Positions 1-14,439 of a stretch of DNA of 64,000 nt are shown piece after piece; the stretch's first letter is position 1; each line of letters begins with the position of its first letter. The stretch covers positions 434,001 through 498,000 of the forward strand of contig JAKSZU010000032.1 of assembly GCA_026018925.1 (NCBI GenBank). The letters run 5' to 3'. The notes under the pieces were generated by a model. That model was not told the DNA's origin. It worked only from the letters and a program-made list of their open reading frames with translations, and did no database searches. The position numbers and the translations under genes were made by a program. The stretch comes from Tupaia tana. Lineage: Eukaryota; Chordata; Mammalia; Scandentia; Tupaiidae.

Positions 1-721
1 ACCTAACCTGAAGCCTAAATCAAACCATACACCTAACCCTAACCCTAGGCGAACACCTTAAGCTCAACCCCAACCCTAACCTGGCCCTGACGCTAACTCC
101 AACTGTAACAGTTACCCGAAAACTAACAGTATCCCTAAACTTACTCCCTCAAACTAAGTTCAAACCTAACCTAACCTGAAGCCTAAATCAAACCATACAC
201 CTAACCCTAACCCTAGGTGGACACCTTAAGCTCAACCATAAGCCTATCCTGACCTCCAGGCTAACTCCAACCATATCACTGAACCGAAAACTAAGAGTAG
301 CCCTAAACTTACTCCCTCAAACTAAGTTTAATCCTAACCTAACCTGAAGCCTAAATGAAACCATAGACCTAACCCTAACCCTAGGCGGACACGTTATGCT
401 TAACCCCCACCCTAACCTGACCCTGACGCTTACTCCAACCGTAACAGTTAAACGAAAACTAACAGTAGCCCTAAACTTACTCCCTCAAACTAAGTTCAAA
501 CCTATCCTAACCTGAAGCCTAAATCAAACCATACACCTAATCCTAACCCTAGGCGGATACCTTAAGCTCAACCCCAAACCTAACCTGACCCTGACACTTA
601 CACCAACCGTAACAGTTAACTGAAAACTAACAGTAGCCCTAAACTGACTCCCTCAAACTAAGTTCAAAACTAACCTAACCTGAAGCCTAAATCAAATCTT
701 AGACCTAAGCCTAACCCTAGG

Positions 722-876
722 CGGACACCTTATGCTTAACCCCCACCCTAACCTGACCCTGACGCTTACTCCAACTGAAAAATAAGAGTAGCCGTAAACT
801 TACTTGCTCAAAATAAGTTCAAACCTAACCTAACATGAAGCCTAACTCAAATCATACACCTAACCCTAACAATAAG
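722..876 (+). repeat. Shortened satellite monomer (155 bp)
   Basis: The distance between successive CGGACACC landmarks is 155 bp instead of 168. Sequence around the usual GTAACAGTTAACC is missing (near 776). It is one of several irregular monomers in the first 5 kb and the largest monomer-length deviation I found in the window. Confidence 0.75.
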
Positions 877-3800
877 CGGACACCTGAAGCTCAACCCCAA
901 GCCTAACCGGACCCTGACGCTATCTCCAACTATAACACTGAACCGAAAACTAACAGGAGCCCCAAACTTACTCACTCAAACTAAGTTCAAATGTAACCTA
1001 ACCTGAAGCCTAAATCAAACCACAGACCTAACCCAAACGCTAGGCGGACACCTTAAGCTCAACTCCAACCCTAACCTGACCTGACACTATTTCCAACCGT
1101 AACATTGAACCAAAAACTACCAGTAGCCCTAAACGTACTCCATCAAACTAAGGTCAATCCTAACCTTACCTGAAGCCTAAATGAAACCATAGACCTAACC
1201 CTAACCCTAGGCGGACACCTTAAGCTCAACCCCAACCCTAACCTGGCCCTGACAGTAACTCCAACAGTAACAGTTACTCGAAAACTAAGAGTAGCCCTAA
1301 ACTTACTCCCTCAAACTAAGTTCAAACCTAACCTAACCTGAAGCCTAACTCAAACCACAGACCTAACCCTAACCCTAGGCGGACACCTTAAGCTCAACCC
1401 CAACCCTAACCGGACCCTCACGCTAACTCCAACCTTAACACTGAACCGAAAACTAACAGTAGCCCTAAACTTACTCCCTCAAACTAAGTTCAATCCTAAC
1501 CTAACCTGAAGCCTAAATGAAACCATAGACCTAACCCTAACCCTAGGCGGACACTTTAAGCTCAACCCCAACCCTAACCTGACCCTGACGCTTACTCCAA
1601 TCGTAACACTTAACCAAAAACTAACAGTAGCCCTAAACTGACTCCCTCAAACTAAGTTCAATCCTAACCTAACCTGAAGCCTAAATCAAATCATAGACGT
1701 AACCCTAACCCTAGGCGGACACCTTATGCTTAACCCCAACCCTACTCTGCCCCTGACGCTTACTCCAAATGCAACAGTTAATCGAAAACTAACAGTAACC
1801 CTAAACTTACTCCCTCAAACTAACTTCAAACCTAACCTAACCTGAAGCCTAAATCAAACCATACACCTAACCCTAACCCTAGGCGGACACCTTAATCTCA
1901 ACCCCAACCCTAACCTGGCCCTGAAACTAACTCCAACCGTAACAGTTTCCCGAAAACTAATAGTAGCCCTAAACTTACTCGCTCAAACTAAGTTCAAACC
2001 TAACCTAATCTGAAGCTTAACTCAAATCATACACCTAACCCTAACTCTAGGCGGACACCTTATGCTGAACCCCAACCCTAACCTGACCTCCAGGCTAACT
2101 CCAACCATATCACTGAACAGAAAACTAAGAGTAGCCCTAAACTTACTCGCTCAAACTAAGTTCAAACCTAACCTAACCTGAAGCCTAACTCAAATCATAA
2201 ACCTAACCCTAACAATAGGCGGACACCTGAAGCTCAACCCCAACCCTAACCTGACCCTCACGCTATCTCCAACCGTAACACTGAACCGAAAACTAACAGT
2301 AGCCCTAAACTTACTCACTCAAACTAAGTTCAAACGTAACCTAACCTGGAGCCTAAATCAACCCATAGACCTAACCCTAACCCTAGGCGGACACCTCAAG
2401 CTAACCTCAACCCTAACCTGACCCTGACGCTTACTCCAACCATAAATACTGAACCGAAAACTAACAGTAGCCCTAAACTTACTCCCTCAAACTAAGTTCA
2501 AACCTAACCTAAACTGAAGCCTAAATCAAACCATACAACTAACCCTAACCCTAGGCGGACACCTTAAGCTTCAACCCCAAACCTAACATTACCCTGACGC
2601 TTACTCCAACTGTAACAGTTAACCGAAAACTAACAGTAGCCCAAAACTTACTCCCTCAAACTAAGTTCAATCCTAACCTAACCTGAAGCCTAAATCAAAC
2701 CATACACCTAACCCTAACCCTAGGCGAACACCTTAAGCTCAACCCCAACCCTAACCTGACCCTGACGCTATTTCCAACCGTAACATTGAACCGAAAACTA
2801 CAGTAGCCCTAAACGTACTCCCTCAAACTAAGGTCAATCCTAACCTTACCTGAAGCCTAAATCAAACCATAGACCTAACCCTAACCCTAGGCGGACACCT
2901 TAAGCTCAACCCCAACCCTAACCTGGCCCTGACAGTTACTCCAACAGTAACAGTTACTTGAAAACTAAGAGTAGCCCTAAACTTACTCCCTCAAACTAAG
3001 TTCAAACCTAACCTAACCTGAAGCCTAACTCAAATCACAGACCTAACCCTAACCCTAGGCAGACACCTTAAGCTCAACCCCAACCCTAACCTGACCCTCA
3101 CGCTAACTCCAACCTTAACACTGAACTGAAAACTAACAGTAGCCCTAAACTTACTCCCTCAAACTAAGTTCAAACCTAACCTAACCTGAAGCTTAACTCA
3201 AACCATACACCTAACCCTAACTCTAGGCGGACACCTTAAGCTCAACCCCAACCCTAACCTGACCTCTAGGCTAACTCCAACCATATCACTGAACCGAAAA
3301 CTAAGAGTAGCCCTAAACTTACTCGCTCAAACTAAGTTCAAACCTAACCTAACCTGAAGTCTAACTCAAACATAGACCTAACCCTAACCCTAGGCGGAAA
3401 CCTTAAGCTTGACCCCAACCCTAACCTGACCCTGAGGCTAAATTCAACCATAACACTGAACCGAAAAATACAATAGGCCTAAACTTACTCCCTCAAACTA
3501 AGTTCAAACCTAACCTAACCTGAAGCCTAACTCAAACCATAGACCTAACCCTAACCCTAGGCGGATACCTGAATCTCAACCCCAACCCTAACTTGACCAT
3601 GACGCTATCTCCAACCGTAACACTGAAACGAAAACTAACAGTAGCCCTAAACTTACTTCCTCAAACTAAGTTCAAACCTAACCTAACCTAAAGCCTAACT
3701 CAAACCACAGACCTAACCCTAACCCTAGGTGGACACCTTAAGCTCAACCCCAACCCTAACCTGACCCTCACGCTAACTCCAACCGTAACAGTTAAACGAA

Positions 3801-4689
3801 AACTAACAGTAGCCCTAAACTTACTCCCTCAAACTAAGTTCAAACCTAACCTAACCTGAATCCTAAATCAAACCATACACCTAACCCTAACCCTAGGTGG
3901 AGACCTTAAGCTCAACCCCAAACCTAACCTGACCCTGACGCTTACTCCAACCGTAACAGTTAACCGAAAACTAACAGTAGCCCTAAACTGATTCCCTCAA
4001 ACTAAGTTCAAACCTAACCTAACCTGAAGCCTAAATCAAATCATAGAACTAACCCTAAACGTAGGCGGACACCCTATGTTTATCCCCCACCCTACCCTGA
4101 CCATGACGCTTACTCCAACTGTAACAGTTAACCGAAAACTAACAGTAGCCCTAAACTTACTCCCTCAAACTAACTTCAAACCTAACCTAACCTGAAGCCT
4201 AAATCAAACCATACACCTAACCCTAAACCTAGGCGGACACCATAAGCTTAACCCCAACCCTAACCTGACCCTGAGGCTAACTTGAACCTTAACACTGAAC
4301 CGAAAATTAACATTGGCCCTAAACTTTCTCCCTCAAACTAAGTTCAATCCTAACCTAACCTGAAGCCTAAATGAAACCATAGACCTAACCCTAATCCTAG
4401 GCGGACACCTTATGCTTAACCCCCACCCTAACATGACCCTGACGCTTACTCCAACCGTAACTGTTAAACGAAAACTAACAGTAGCCCTAAACTTACTCCC
4501 TCAAACTAACTTCAAACCTAACCTAACCTGAAGCCTAAATCAAACCATACACCTAACCCTAACCCTAGGCGGACACCTGAAGCTCAATCACAACCCTAAA
4601 CTGACCCTGAAGCTATCTCCAACTGTAATACTGAACCGAAAACTAACAGTACCCCAAAACTTACTCCCTCAAACTAAGTTCAAACCTAT

Positions 4690-5520
4690 CCTTACCTGAA
4701 GCCTAACTCAAACAATAGACCTAACCCTAACCCTAGGCGGACACCTTAAGCTTGACCCCAACCCTAACCTGACCCTGAGGCTAAATTCAACCGTAACACT
4801 GAACCGAAAAATACAATAGGCCTAAACTTACTCCCTCAAACTAAGTTCAAACCTAACCTAACCTGAAGCCTAACTCGAACCATAGACCTAACCCTAACCC
4901 TAGGTGGATACCTGAATCTCAACCCCAACCCTAACTTGACCATGACGCTATCTCCAACCGTAACACTGAAATGAAAACTAACAGTAGCCCTAAACTTACT
5001 CCCTCAAACTAAGTTCAAACCTAACCTAACCTAAAGCCTAACTCAAACCACAGACATAACCCTAACCCTAGGTGGACACCTTAAACTCAACCCCAACCCT
5101 AACCTGACCCTCACGCTAACTCCAACCGTAACACTGAACCGAAAACTAACAGTAGACCTAAACTTACTCCCTCAAACTAAGTTCAAACCTAACCTAACCT
5201 GAAGCCTAACTCAAACAATAGACCTAACCCTAACCCTAGGCGGACACCTTAAGCTTAACCCCAACACTAACCTGACCCTGAGGCTAAATCCACTCGTAAC
5301 ACTGAACCGAAAACTAACAGTAGCCCTAAACTTAATCCCTCAAACTAAGTTCAATCCTAACCGAACCTGAAGCCTAAATGAAACCATAGACCTAACCCTA
5401 ACCCTATGCGGACACCTTATGCTTAACCCCCACCCTAACCTGACCCTGACGCTTACTCCAACCGTAACAGTTAAACGAAAACTAACAGTAGCCCTAAACT
5501 TACTCCCTCAAACTAAGTTC
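4690..5520 (+). repeat. Older 0.83-kb block duplicated at 20477-21307
   Basis: The block keeps a constant 15,787-bp offset across several landmarks: CTTACCTGAAG (4691/20478), CACTGAAATGAAAAC (4971/20758 at the ATG) and ACCCTATGCGG (5401/21188). Scattered substitutions show that it is older than the A/B/C duplications. It lies next to the C-type block on the left, but on the right the gap is about 0.9 kb and the order is reversed, so blocks were shuffled. Confidence 0.75.
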
Positions 5521-8500
5521 ATTCCTAACCTACCCTGAACACTAAATGAAACCATAGACCTAAACCTAACCCTAGGCGGACACCTTATGGTTAACCCCCA
5601 CCATAACCTGACCCTGAGGCTTACTCCAACCGTAACAGTTAAACGAAAACTAACAGTAGCCCTAAACTTACTCCCTCAAACTAAGTTCAAACCTATCCTA
5701 ACCTGAAGCCTAAATCAAACCATACACCTAACCCTAACCCTAGGCGGATACCTTAAGCTCAACCCAAAACCTAACCTGACCCTGACACTTACACCAACCG
5801 TAACAGTTAAGCGAAAACTAACATTAGCCCTAAACTTACTCCCTCAAACTAAGTTCAAACCTAACCTAACCAGAAGCCAAAATCAAACCATACACCTAAC
5901 CCTAACCTTAGGCGGACACCTTAAGCTCAACCCCAACCCTAACCTGACCCTCATGCTAACTCCAACCTTAACACTGAACCGAAAACTAAAGGTAGCCCTA
6001 ACCTTACTCCCTCAAACTAAGTTCAAACCTAACCTATCCTGAAGCCTTAATCAAACCATACACCTAACCCTAACCCTAGGCGGATACCTTAAGCTCTACC
6101 CCAAACCTAACCTGACCCTGACGCTTACTCCAACCGTAACAGTTAACCGAAAACTAACAGTAGCGCTAAACTGACTCGCTCAAACTAGTTTCAAACCTAA
6201 CCTAACCTGAAGCCTAAATCAAATCATAAACCTAACCCTAACCCTTGGCGGACAACTTATGCTTAACCCCCACCCTAACCTGACCCTGACGCTTACTCCA
6301 ACTGTAACAGTTAACCGAAAACTAACAGTAGCCCTAAACTTACTTCCTCAAACTAACTTCAAACCTAATCTAACCTGAAGCCTAACTCAAACCATAGACC
6401 TAACCCTAACCCTAGGCGGACACCTGAAGCTCAACCCCAACCCTAACCTGACCTCCAGGCTAACTCCAACCATATCACTGAACCGAAAAATAAGAGTAGA
6501 CCTACACTTACTCGCTCAAACTAAGTTCAAACCTAACCTAACCTGAAGCCTAACTCAAACCACAGACCTAACCCTAACCCTAGGCGGACACCTTAAGCTC
6601 AACCCCAACCCTAACCGGACCCTCATGCTAACTTCAAATGTAACACTGAACCAAAAACTAACAGTAGCCCTAAACTTACTCCCTCAAACTAAGTTCAATC
6701 CTAACCTAACCTGAAGCCTAGATGAAACCATAGACCTAAACCTAACCCTAGGCGGACACCTTATGCTTAACCCCAAACCTAACCTGACCCTGACGCTTTC
6801 TCCAACTGTAACAGTTAAGCGAAAACTAACAGTAGCCCTAAACTTACTCTCTGAAACTAACTTCAAACCTAACCTAACCTGAAACCTAAATCAAACCATA
6901 TACCGAACCCTAACACTAGGCGGACACCTTAAGCTCAACTCCAACCCTAACCGGACACTGACGCTAACTCCATCCGTAACAGTTACCCGAAAACTAACAG
7001 TAGCCCTAAACTTACTCCCTCAAACTAAGTTCAAACCTAACCTAACCAGAAGCCAAAATCAAACCATACACCTAACCCTAACCCTAGGCAAACACCTTAA
7101 GCTTAACCCCAACCCTAACCTGACCCTCACGCTAACTCCAACCGTAACACTGAACCGAAAACTAAGAGTTGCCCTAATCTTACTCCCTCAGACTAAGTTC
7201 AAACCTAACCTAACCTGAAGCCTAACTCAAACCATAGACCTAATCCTAACCCTAGGCGGACACTTGAAGCTCAACCCCAACCCTAACCTGACCCTGACGC
7301 TATCTCCAACCGTAACACTGAACCGAAAACTAACAGTAGCCCTAAACTTACTCCCTCAAACTAAGTTCAATCCTAACCTAACCTGAAGCCTAACTCAAAC
7401 AATAGACCTAACCCTAACCCTAGGCGGACACCTTAAGCTTAACCCCAACCCTAACCTGACCCTGAGGCTAAATCGAACCTTAACACTGAACCGAAAACTA
7501 ACAGTGGCCCTAAACTTACTCCCTCAAACTAAGTTCAATCCTAACCTAACCTGAAGCCTAAATGAAACCATAGACCTAACCCTAACCCTAGGCGGACACC
7601 TTATGCTTAACCCCCACCCTAACCTGACCCTGACGCTTACTCCAACCGTAACAGTTAAACAAAAACTAACAGTAGCCCTAAACTTACTCCCTCAAACTAA
7701 GTTCAAACCTAACCTAACCTGAAGCCTAACTCAAACAATAGACCTAACCCTAACCCTAGGCGGACACCTTAAGCTTAACCCCCTCACTAACCCCACCCTG
7801 AGGCTAAATCGAACCTTAACACTGAACGGAAAACTAACAGTGGCCCTAAACTTACTCCCTCAAACTAAGTTCAATCCTAACCTAACCTGAAGCCTAAATG
7901 AAACCATAGACCTAACCCTAATCCTAGGCGGACTCCTTATGCTTAACCCCCACCCTAACCTGACCCTGACGCTTACTCCAACCTTAACAGTTAAACGAAA
8001 ACTAACAGTAGCCCTAAACTTACTCCCTCAAAATAAGTTCAAACCTAACCTAACCTGAAGCCTAAATCAAACCATACACCTAACCCTAACCCTAGGCGGA
8101 CATCTTAAGCTCATCCCCAAACCTAACCTGACCCTGACGCTTACTCCAACCGCAACAGTTAACCGAAAACTAACAGTAGCCCTAAACTTACTCCCTCAAA
8201 CAAACTTCAAACCTAACCTAACATGAAGCCTAAATCAAACCATACACCTAACCCTAACCCTAGGCGGACACCTGAAGCTCAATCACAACCCTAAACTGAC
8301 CCTGAAGCTATCTCCAACTGTAACACTGAACCGAAAACTAACAGTACCCCAAAACTTACTCCCTCAAACTAAGTTCAAACCTAACCTAACCTGTAGCCTA
8401 ACTCAAACAACAAACCTAACCCTAACCCTAGGAGGACACCTTAAGCTCAACCCCAACCCTAAACTTACCCTCACGCTAACTCCAACCGTAACACTTAACC

Positions 8501-9308
8501 GAAAACTAACAGTAGCGCTAAACTTACTCCCTCAAACTAAGTTCAAACCTAACCTAACCTGAAGCCTACCTCAAACAATAGACCTAACCCTAAACCTAGG
8601 CGGACACCTTAAGCTTGACCCCAACCCTAACCTGACCCTGAGGCTAAATTCAACCGTAACACTGAACCAAAAAATACAATAGGCCTAAACTTACTCCCTC
8701 AAAATAAGTTCAAACCTAACCTAACCTTAAGCCTAACTCAAACCATAGACCTAACCCTAACCCTAGGCGGACACCTGAATCTCAACCCCAACCCTAACTT
8801 GACCCTCACGCTATCTCCAACCGTAACACTGAAACGAAAACTAACAGTAGCTCTAAACTTACTCCCTCAAACTAAGTTCAAACCTAACCTAACCTGAAGC
8901 CTACCTCAAACCACTGACCTAACCCTAACCCTAGGCGGACACCTTAAGCTCAACCCCAACCGTAACCTGACCCTCACGCTAACTCCAACCGTAACACTGA
9001 ACCGAAAACTAAGAGTAGCCCTAAACTTACTCCCTCAAACTAAGTTCAAACCTAACCTAACCTGAATCCTAAATCAAACCATACACCTAACCTTAACCCT
9101 AGGTGGACACCTTAAGCTCAACCCCAAACCTAACCTGACCCTGACCCTTACTCCAACCGTAACAGTTAACCGAAAACTAACAATAGCCCTAAACTGATTC
9201 TCTCAAACTAAGTTCAAACCTAACCTAACCTGAAGCCTAAATCAAATCATAGACCTAACCCTAAACGTAGGCGGAAACCTTATGCTTAACCCCCACCCTA
9301 ACCTGACC
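5487..9308 (+). repeat. Partner of segmental duplication C
   Basis: The left partner of 15731-19552. It includes the unusual monomer with GTTCATTCCTAACC and CTGAACACTAAATG at 5517-5545, which recurs at 15761. Confidence 0.85.
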
Positions 9309-9338
9309 CTGACGCTTACTCCAACCGTAACAGTTAAA
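6316..9338 (+). repeat. 3,023-bp tandem duplication, copy A
   Basis: This segment is repeated directly after itself at an offset of 3,023 bp, which is 18 monomers minus 1 bp. The deficit is the AATACAATAGG monomer near 8675. In the rows I compared, the two copies are the same except for about one base (a CCTAACCC/CCTAATCC change near 8588/11611). The exact junction is uncertain within about 29 bp of shared sequence. Confidence 0.88.
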
Positions 9339-12300
9339 CGAAAACTAACAGTAGCCCTAAACTTACTTCCTCAAACTAACTTCAAACCTAATCTAACCTG
9401 AAGCCTAACTCAAACCATAGACCTAACCCTAACCCTAGGCGGACACCTGAAGCTCAACCCCAACCCTAACCTGACCTCCAGGCTAACTCCAACCATATCA
9501 CTGAACCGAAAAATAAGAGTAGACCTACACTTACTCGCTCAAACTAAGTTCAAACCTAACCTAACCTGAAGCCTAACTCAAACCACAGACCTAACCCTAA
9601 CCCTAGGCGGACACCTTAAGCTCAACCCCAACCCTAACCGGACCCTCATGCTAACTTCAAATGTAACACTGAACCAAAAACTAACAGTAGCCCTAAACTT
9701 ACTCCCTCAAACTAAGTTCAATCCTAACCTAACCTGAAGCCTAGATGAAACCATAGACCTAAACCTAACCCTAGGCGGACACCTTATGCTTAACCCCAAA
9801 CCTAACCTGACCCTGACGCTTTCTCCAACTGTAACAGTTAAGCGAAAACTAACAGTAGCCCTAAACTTACTCTCTGAAACTAACTTCAAACCTAACCTAA
9901 CCTGAAACCTAAATCAAACCATATACCGAACCCTAACACTAGGCGGACACCTTAAGCTCAACTCCAACCCTAACCGGACACTGACGCTAACTCCATCCGT
10001 AACAGTTACCCGAAAACTAACAGTAGCCCTAAACTTACTCCCTCAAACTAAGTTCAAACCTAACCTAACCAGAAGCCAAAATCAAACCATACACCTAACC
10101 CTAACCCTAGGCAAACACCTTAAGCTTAACCCCAACCCTAACCTGACCCTCACGCTAACTCCAACCGTAACACTGAACCGAAAACTAAGAGTTGCCCTAA
10201 TCTTACTCCCTCAGACTAAGTTCAAACCTAACCTAACCTGAAGCCTAACTCAAACCATAGACCTAATCCTAACCCTAGGCGGACACTTGAAGCTCAACCC
10301 CAACCCTAACCTGACCCTGACGCTATCTCCAACCGTAACACTGAACCGAAAACTAACAGTAGCCCTAAACTTACTCCCTCAAACTAAGTTCAATCCTAAC
10401 CTAACCTGAAGCCTAACTCAAACAATAGACCTAACCCTAACCCTAGGCGGACACCTTAAGCTTAACCCCAACCCTAACCTGACCCTGAGGCTAAATCGAA
10501 CCTTAACACTGAACCGAAAACTAACAGTGGCCCTAAACTTACTCCCTCAAACTAAGTTCAATCCTAACCTAACCTGAAGCCTAAATGAAACCATAGACCT
10601 AACCCTAACCCTAGGCGGACACCTTATGCTTAACCCCCACCCTAACCTGACCCTGACGCTTACTCCAACCGTAACAGTTAAACAAAAACTAACAGTAGCC
10701 CTAAACTTACTCCCTCAAACTAAGTTCAAACCTAACCTAACCTGAAGCCTAACTCAAACAATAGACCTAACCCTAACCCTAGGCGGACACCTTAAGCTTA
10801 ACCCCCTCACTAACCCCACCCTGAGGCTAAATCGAACCTTAACACTGAACGGAAAACTAACAGTGGCCCTAAACTTACTCCCTCAAACTAAGTTCAATCC
10901 TAACCTAACCTGAAGCCTAAATGAAACCATAGACCTAACCCTAATCCTAGGCGGACTCCTTATGCTTAACCCCCACCCTAACCTGACCCTGACGCTTACT
11001 CCAACCTTAACAGTTAAACGAAAACTAACAGTAGCCCTAAACTTACTCCCTCAAAATAAGTTCAAACCTAACCTAACCTGAAGCCTAAATCAAACCATAC
11101 ACCTAACCCTAACCCTAGGCGGACATCTTAAGCTCATCCCCAAACCTAACCTGACCCTGACGCTTACTCCAACCGCAACAGTTAACCGAAAACTAACAGT
11201 AGCCCTAAACTTACTCCCTCAAACAAACTTCAAACCTAACCTAACATGAAGCCTAAATCAAACCATACACCTAACCCTAACCCTAGGCGGACACCTGAAG
11301 CTCAATCACAACCCTAAACTGACCCTGAAGCTATCTCCAACTGTAACACTGAACCGAAAACTAACAGTACCCCAAAACTTACTCCCTCAAACTAAGTTCA
11401 AACCTAACCTAACCTGTAGCCTAACTCAAACAACAAACCTAACCCTAACCCTAGGAGGACACCTTAAGCTCAACCCCAACCCTAAACTTACCCTCACGCT
11501 AACTCCAACCGTAACACTTAACCGAAAACTAACAGTAGCGCTAAACTTACTCCCTCAAACTAAGTTCAAACCTAACCTAACCTGAAGCCTACCTCAAACA
11601 ATAGACCTAATCCTAAACCTAGGCGGACACCTTAAGCTTGACCCCAACCCTAACCTGACCCTGAGGCTAAATTCAACCGTAACACTGAACCAAAAAATAC
11701 AATAGGCCTAAACTTACTCCCTCAAAATAAGTTCAAACCTAACCTAACCTTAAGCCTAACTCAAACCATAGACCTAACCCTAACCCTAGGCGGACACCTG
11801 AATCTCAACCCCAACCCTAACTTGACCCTCACGCTATCTCCAACCGTAACACTGAAACGAAAACTAACAGTAGCTCTAAACTTACTCCCTCAAACTAAGT
11901 TCAAACCTAACCTAACCTGAAGCCTACCTCAAACCACTGACCTAACCCTAACCCTAGGCGGACACCTTAAGCTCAACCCCAACCGTAACCTGACCCTCAC
12001 GCTAACTCCAACCGTAACACTGAACCGAAAACTAAGAGTAGCCCTAAACTTACTCCCTCAAACTAAGTTCAAACCTAACCTAACCTGAATCCTAAATCAA
12101 ACCATACACCTAACCTTAACCCTAGGTGGACACCTTAAGCTCAACCCCAAACCTAACCTGACCCTGACCCTTACTCCAACCGTAACAGTTAACCGAAAAC
12201 TAACAATAGCCCTAAACTGATTCTCTCAAACTAAGTTCAAACCTAACCTAACCTGAAGCCTAAATCAAATCATAGACCTAACCCTAAACGTAGGCGGAAA

Positions 12301-12361
12301 CCTTATGCTTAACCCCCACCCTAACCTGACCCTGACGCTTACTCCAACCGTAACAGTTAAA
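9339..12361 (+). repeat. 3,023-bp tandem duplication, copy B
   Basis: This is the second tandem copy, starting in the middle of a monomer at CGAAAACTAACAG. Upstream of the junction the bases diverge (TTAACCG versus TTAAACG). Beyond 12390 the sequence leaves the duplicated pattern and enters monomers resembling 3.86-4.56 kb. Confidence 0.88.
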
Positions 12362-14439
12362 CGAAAACTAACAGTAGCCCTAAACTTACTCCCTCAAACT
12401 AAGTTCAAACCTAACCTAACCTGAATCCTAAATCAAACCATACACCTAACCCTAACCCTAGGTGGACACCTTAAGCTCAACCCCAAACCTAACCTGACCC
12501 TGACGCTTACTCCAACCGTAACAGTTAACCGAAAACTAACAGTAGCCCTAAACTGATTCCCTCAAACTAAGTTCAAACCTAACCTAACCTGAAGCCTAAA
12601 TCAAATCATAGAACTAACCCTAAACGTAGGCGGACACCTTATGCTTATCCCCCAACCTACCCTGACCATGACGCTTACTCCAACTGTAACAGTTAACCGA
12701 AAACTAACAGTAGCCCTAAACTTACTCCCTCAAACTAACTTCAAACCTAACCTAACCTGAAGCCTAAATCAAACCATACACCTAACCCTAAACCTAGGCG
12801 GACACCTTAAGCTTAACCCCAACCCTAACCTGACCCTGAGGCTAAATTGAACCTTAACACTGAACCGAAAACTAACATTGGCCCTAAACTTACTCCCTCA
12901 AACTAAGTTCAATCCTAACCTAACCTGAAGCCTAAATGAAACCATAGACCTAACCCTAATCCTAGGCGGACACCTTATGCTTAACCCCCACCCTAACCTG
13001 ACCCTGACGCTTACTCCAACCGTAACAGTTAAACGAAAACTAACAGTAGCCCTAAACTGACTCCCTCAAACTAACTTCAAACCTAACCTAACCTGAAGCC
13101 TAAATCAAACCATACACCTAACCCTAACCCTAGGCGGACACCTGAAACTCAACCACAACCCTTACAAGACCCTGACGCTATCTCCAACCGTAACACTGAA
13201 CCGAAAACTAACAGTACCCCAAAACGTACTCCCTCAAACTAAGTTCAAACCTAACCTAACCTGTAGCCTAACTCAAACCACAGACCTAACCCTAACCCTA
13301 GGAGGACACCTTAAGCTCAACCCCAACCCTAAACTGACCCTCACGCTAACTCCAACCCTAACACTTAACCGAAAACTAACAGTAGCCCTAAACTTACTCC
13401 CTCAAACTAAGTTCAAACCTAACCTAACCTGAAGCCTAACTCAAACAATAGACCTAACCCTAACCCTAGGCGGAAACCTTAAGCTTGACCCCAACCCTAA
13501 CCTGACCCTGAGGCTAAATTCAACCGTAACACTGAACCGAAAACTAACAGTACCCCAAAACTTACTCCCTCAAACTAAGTTCAAACCTAACCTAACCTGA
13601 AGCCTAACTCAAACCATAGACCTAACCCTAATCCTAGGCGGATACCTGAATCTCAACCCCAACCCTAACTTGACCATGATGCTATCTCCAACCGTAACAC
13701 TGAAACGAAAACTAACAGTAGCACTAAACTTACTCCCTCAAACTAAGTTCAAACCTAACCTAACCTAAAGCCTAACTCAAACCACAGACCTAACCCTAAC
13801 CCTAGGTGGACACCTTAAGCTCAACCCCAACCCTAACCTGACCCTCACGCTAACTCCAACCGTAACACTGAACCGAAAACTAACAGTAGCCCTAAACTTA
13901 CTCCCTCAAACTAAGTTCAAACCTAACCTAACCTGAAGCCTAACTCAAACAATAGACCTAACCCTAACCCTAGGCGGACACCTTAAGCTTAACCCCAACC
14001 CTAACCTGACCCTGAGGCTAAATTGAACCTTAACACTGAACCAAAAACTAACATTGGCCCTAAACTTACTCCCTCAAACTAAGTTCAATCCTAACCTAAC
14101 CTGAAGCCTAAATGAAACCATAGACCTAACCCTAATCCTAGGCGGACACCTTATGCTTAACCCCCACCCTAACCTGACCCTGACGCTTACTCCAACCGTA
14201 ACAGTTACACGAAAACTAACAGTAGCCCTAAACTTACTCCCTCAAACTAAGTTCAAACCTAACCTAACCTGAAGCCTAAATCAAACCATACACCTAACCC
14301 TAACCCTAGGTGGACACCTTAAGCTCAACCCCAAACCTAACCTGACCATGACGCTTACTCCAACTGTAACAGTTAACCGAAAACTAACAGTAGCCCTAAA
14401 CTTACTCCCTCAAACTAACTTCAAACCTAACCTAACCTG

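Noticed and set aside
6684-6866. 60-residue minus-strand frames rich in Arg, Val and Leu (also at 9707, 16928, 39110, 47937, 58358 and 60372)
   Set aside because: They are the reverse complement of single satellite monomers. The identical copies at 6684, 9707 and 16928 reflect the segmental duplications.
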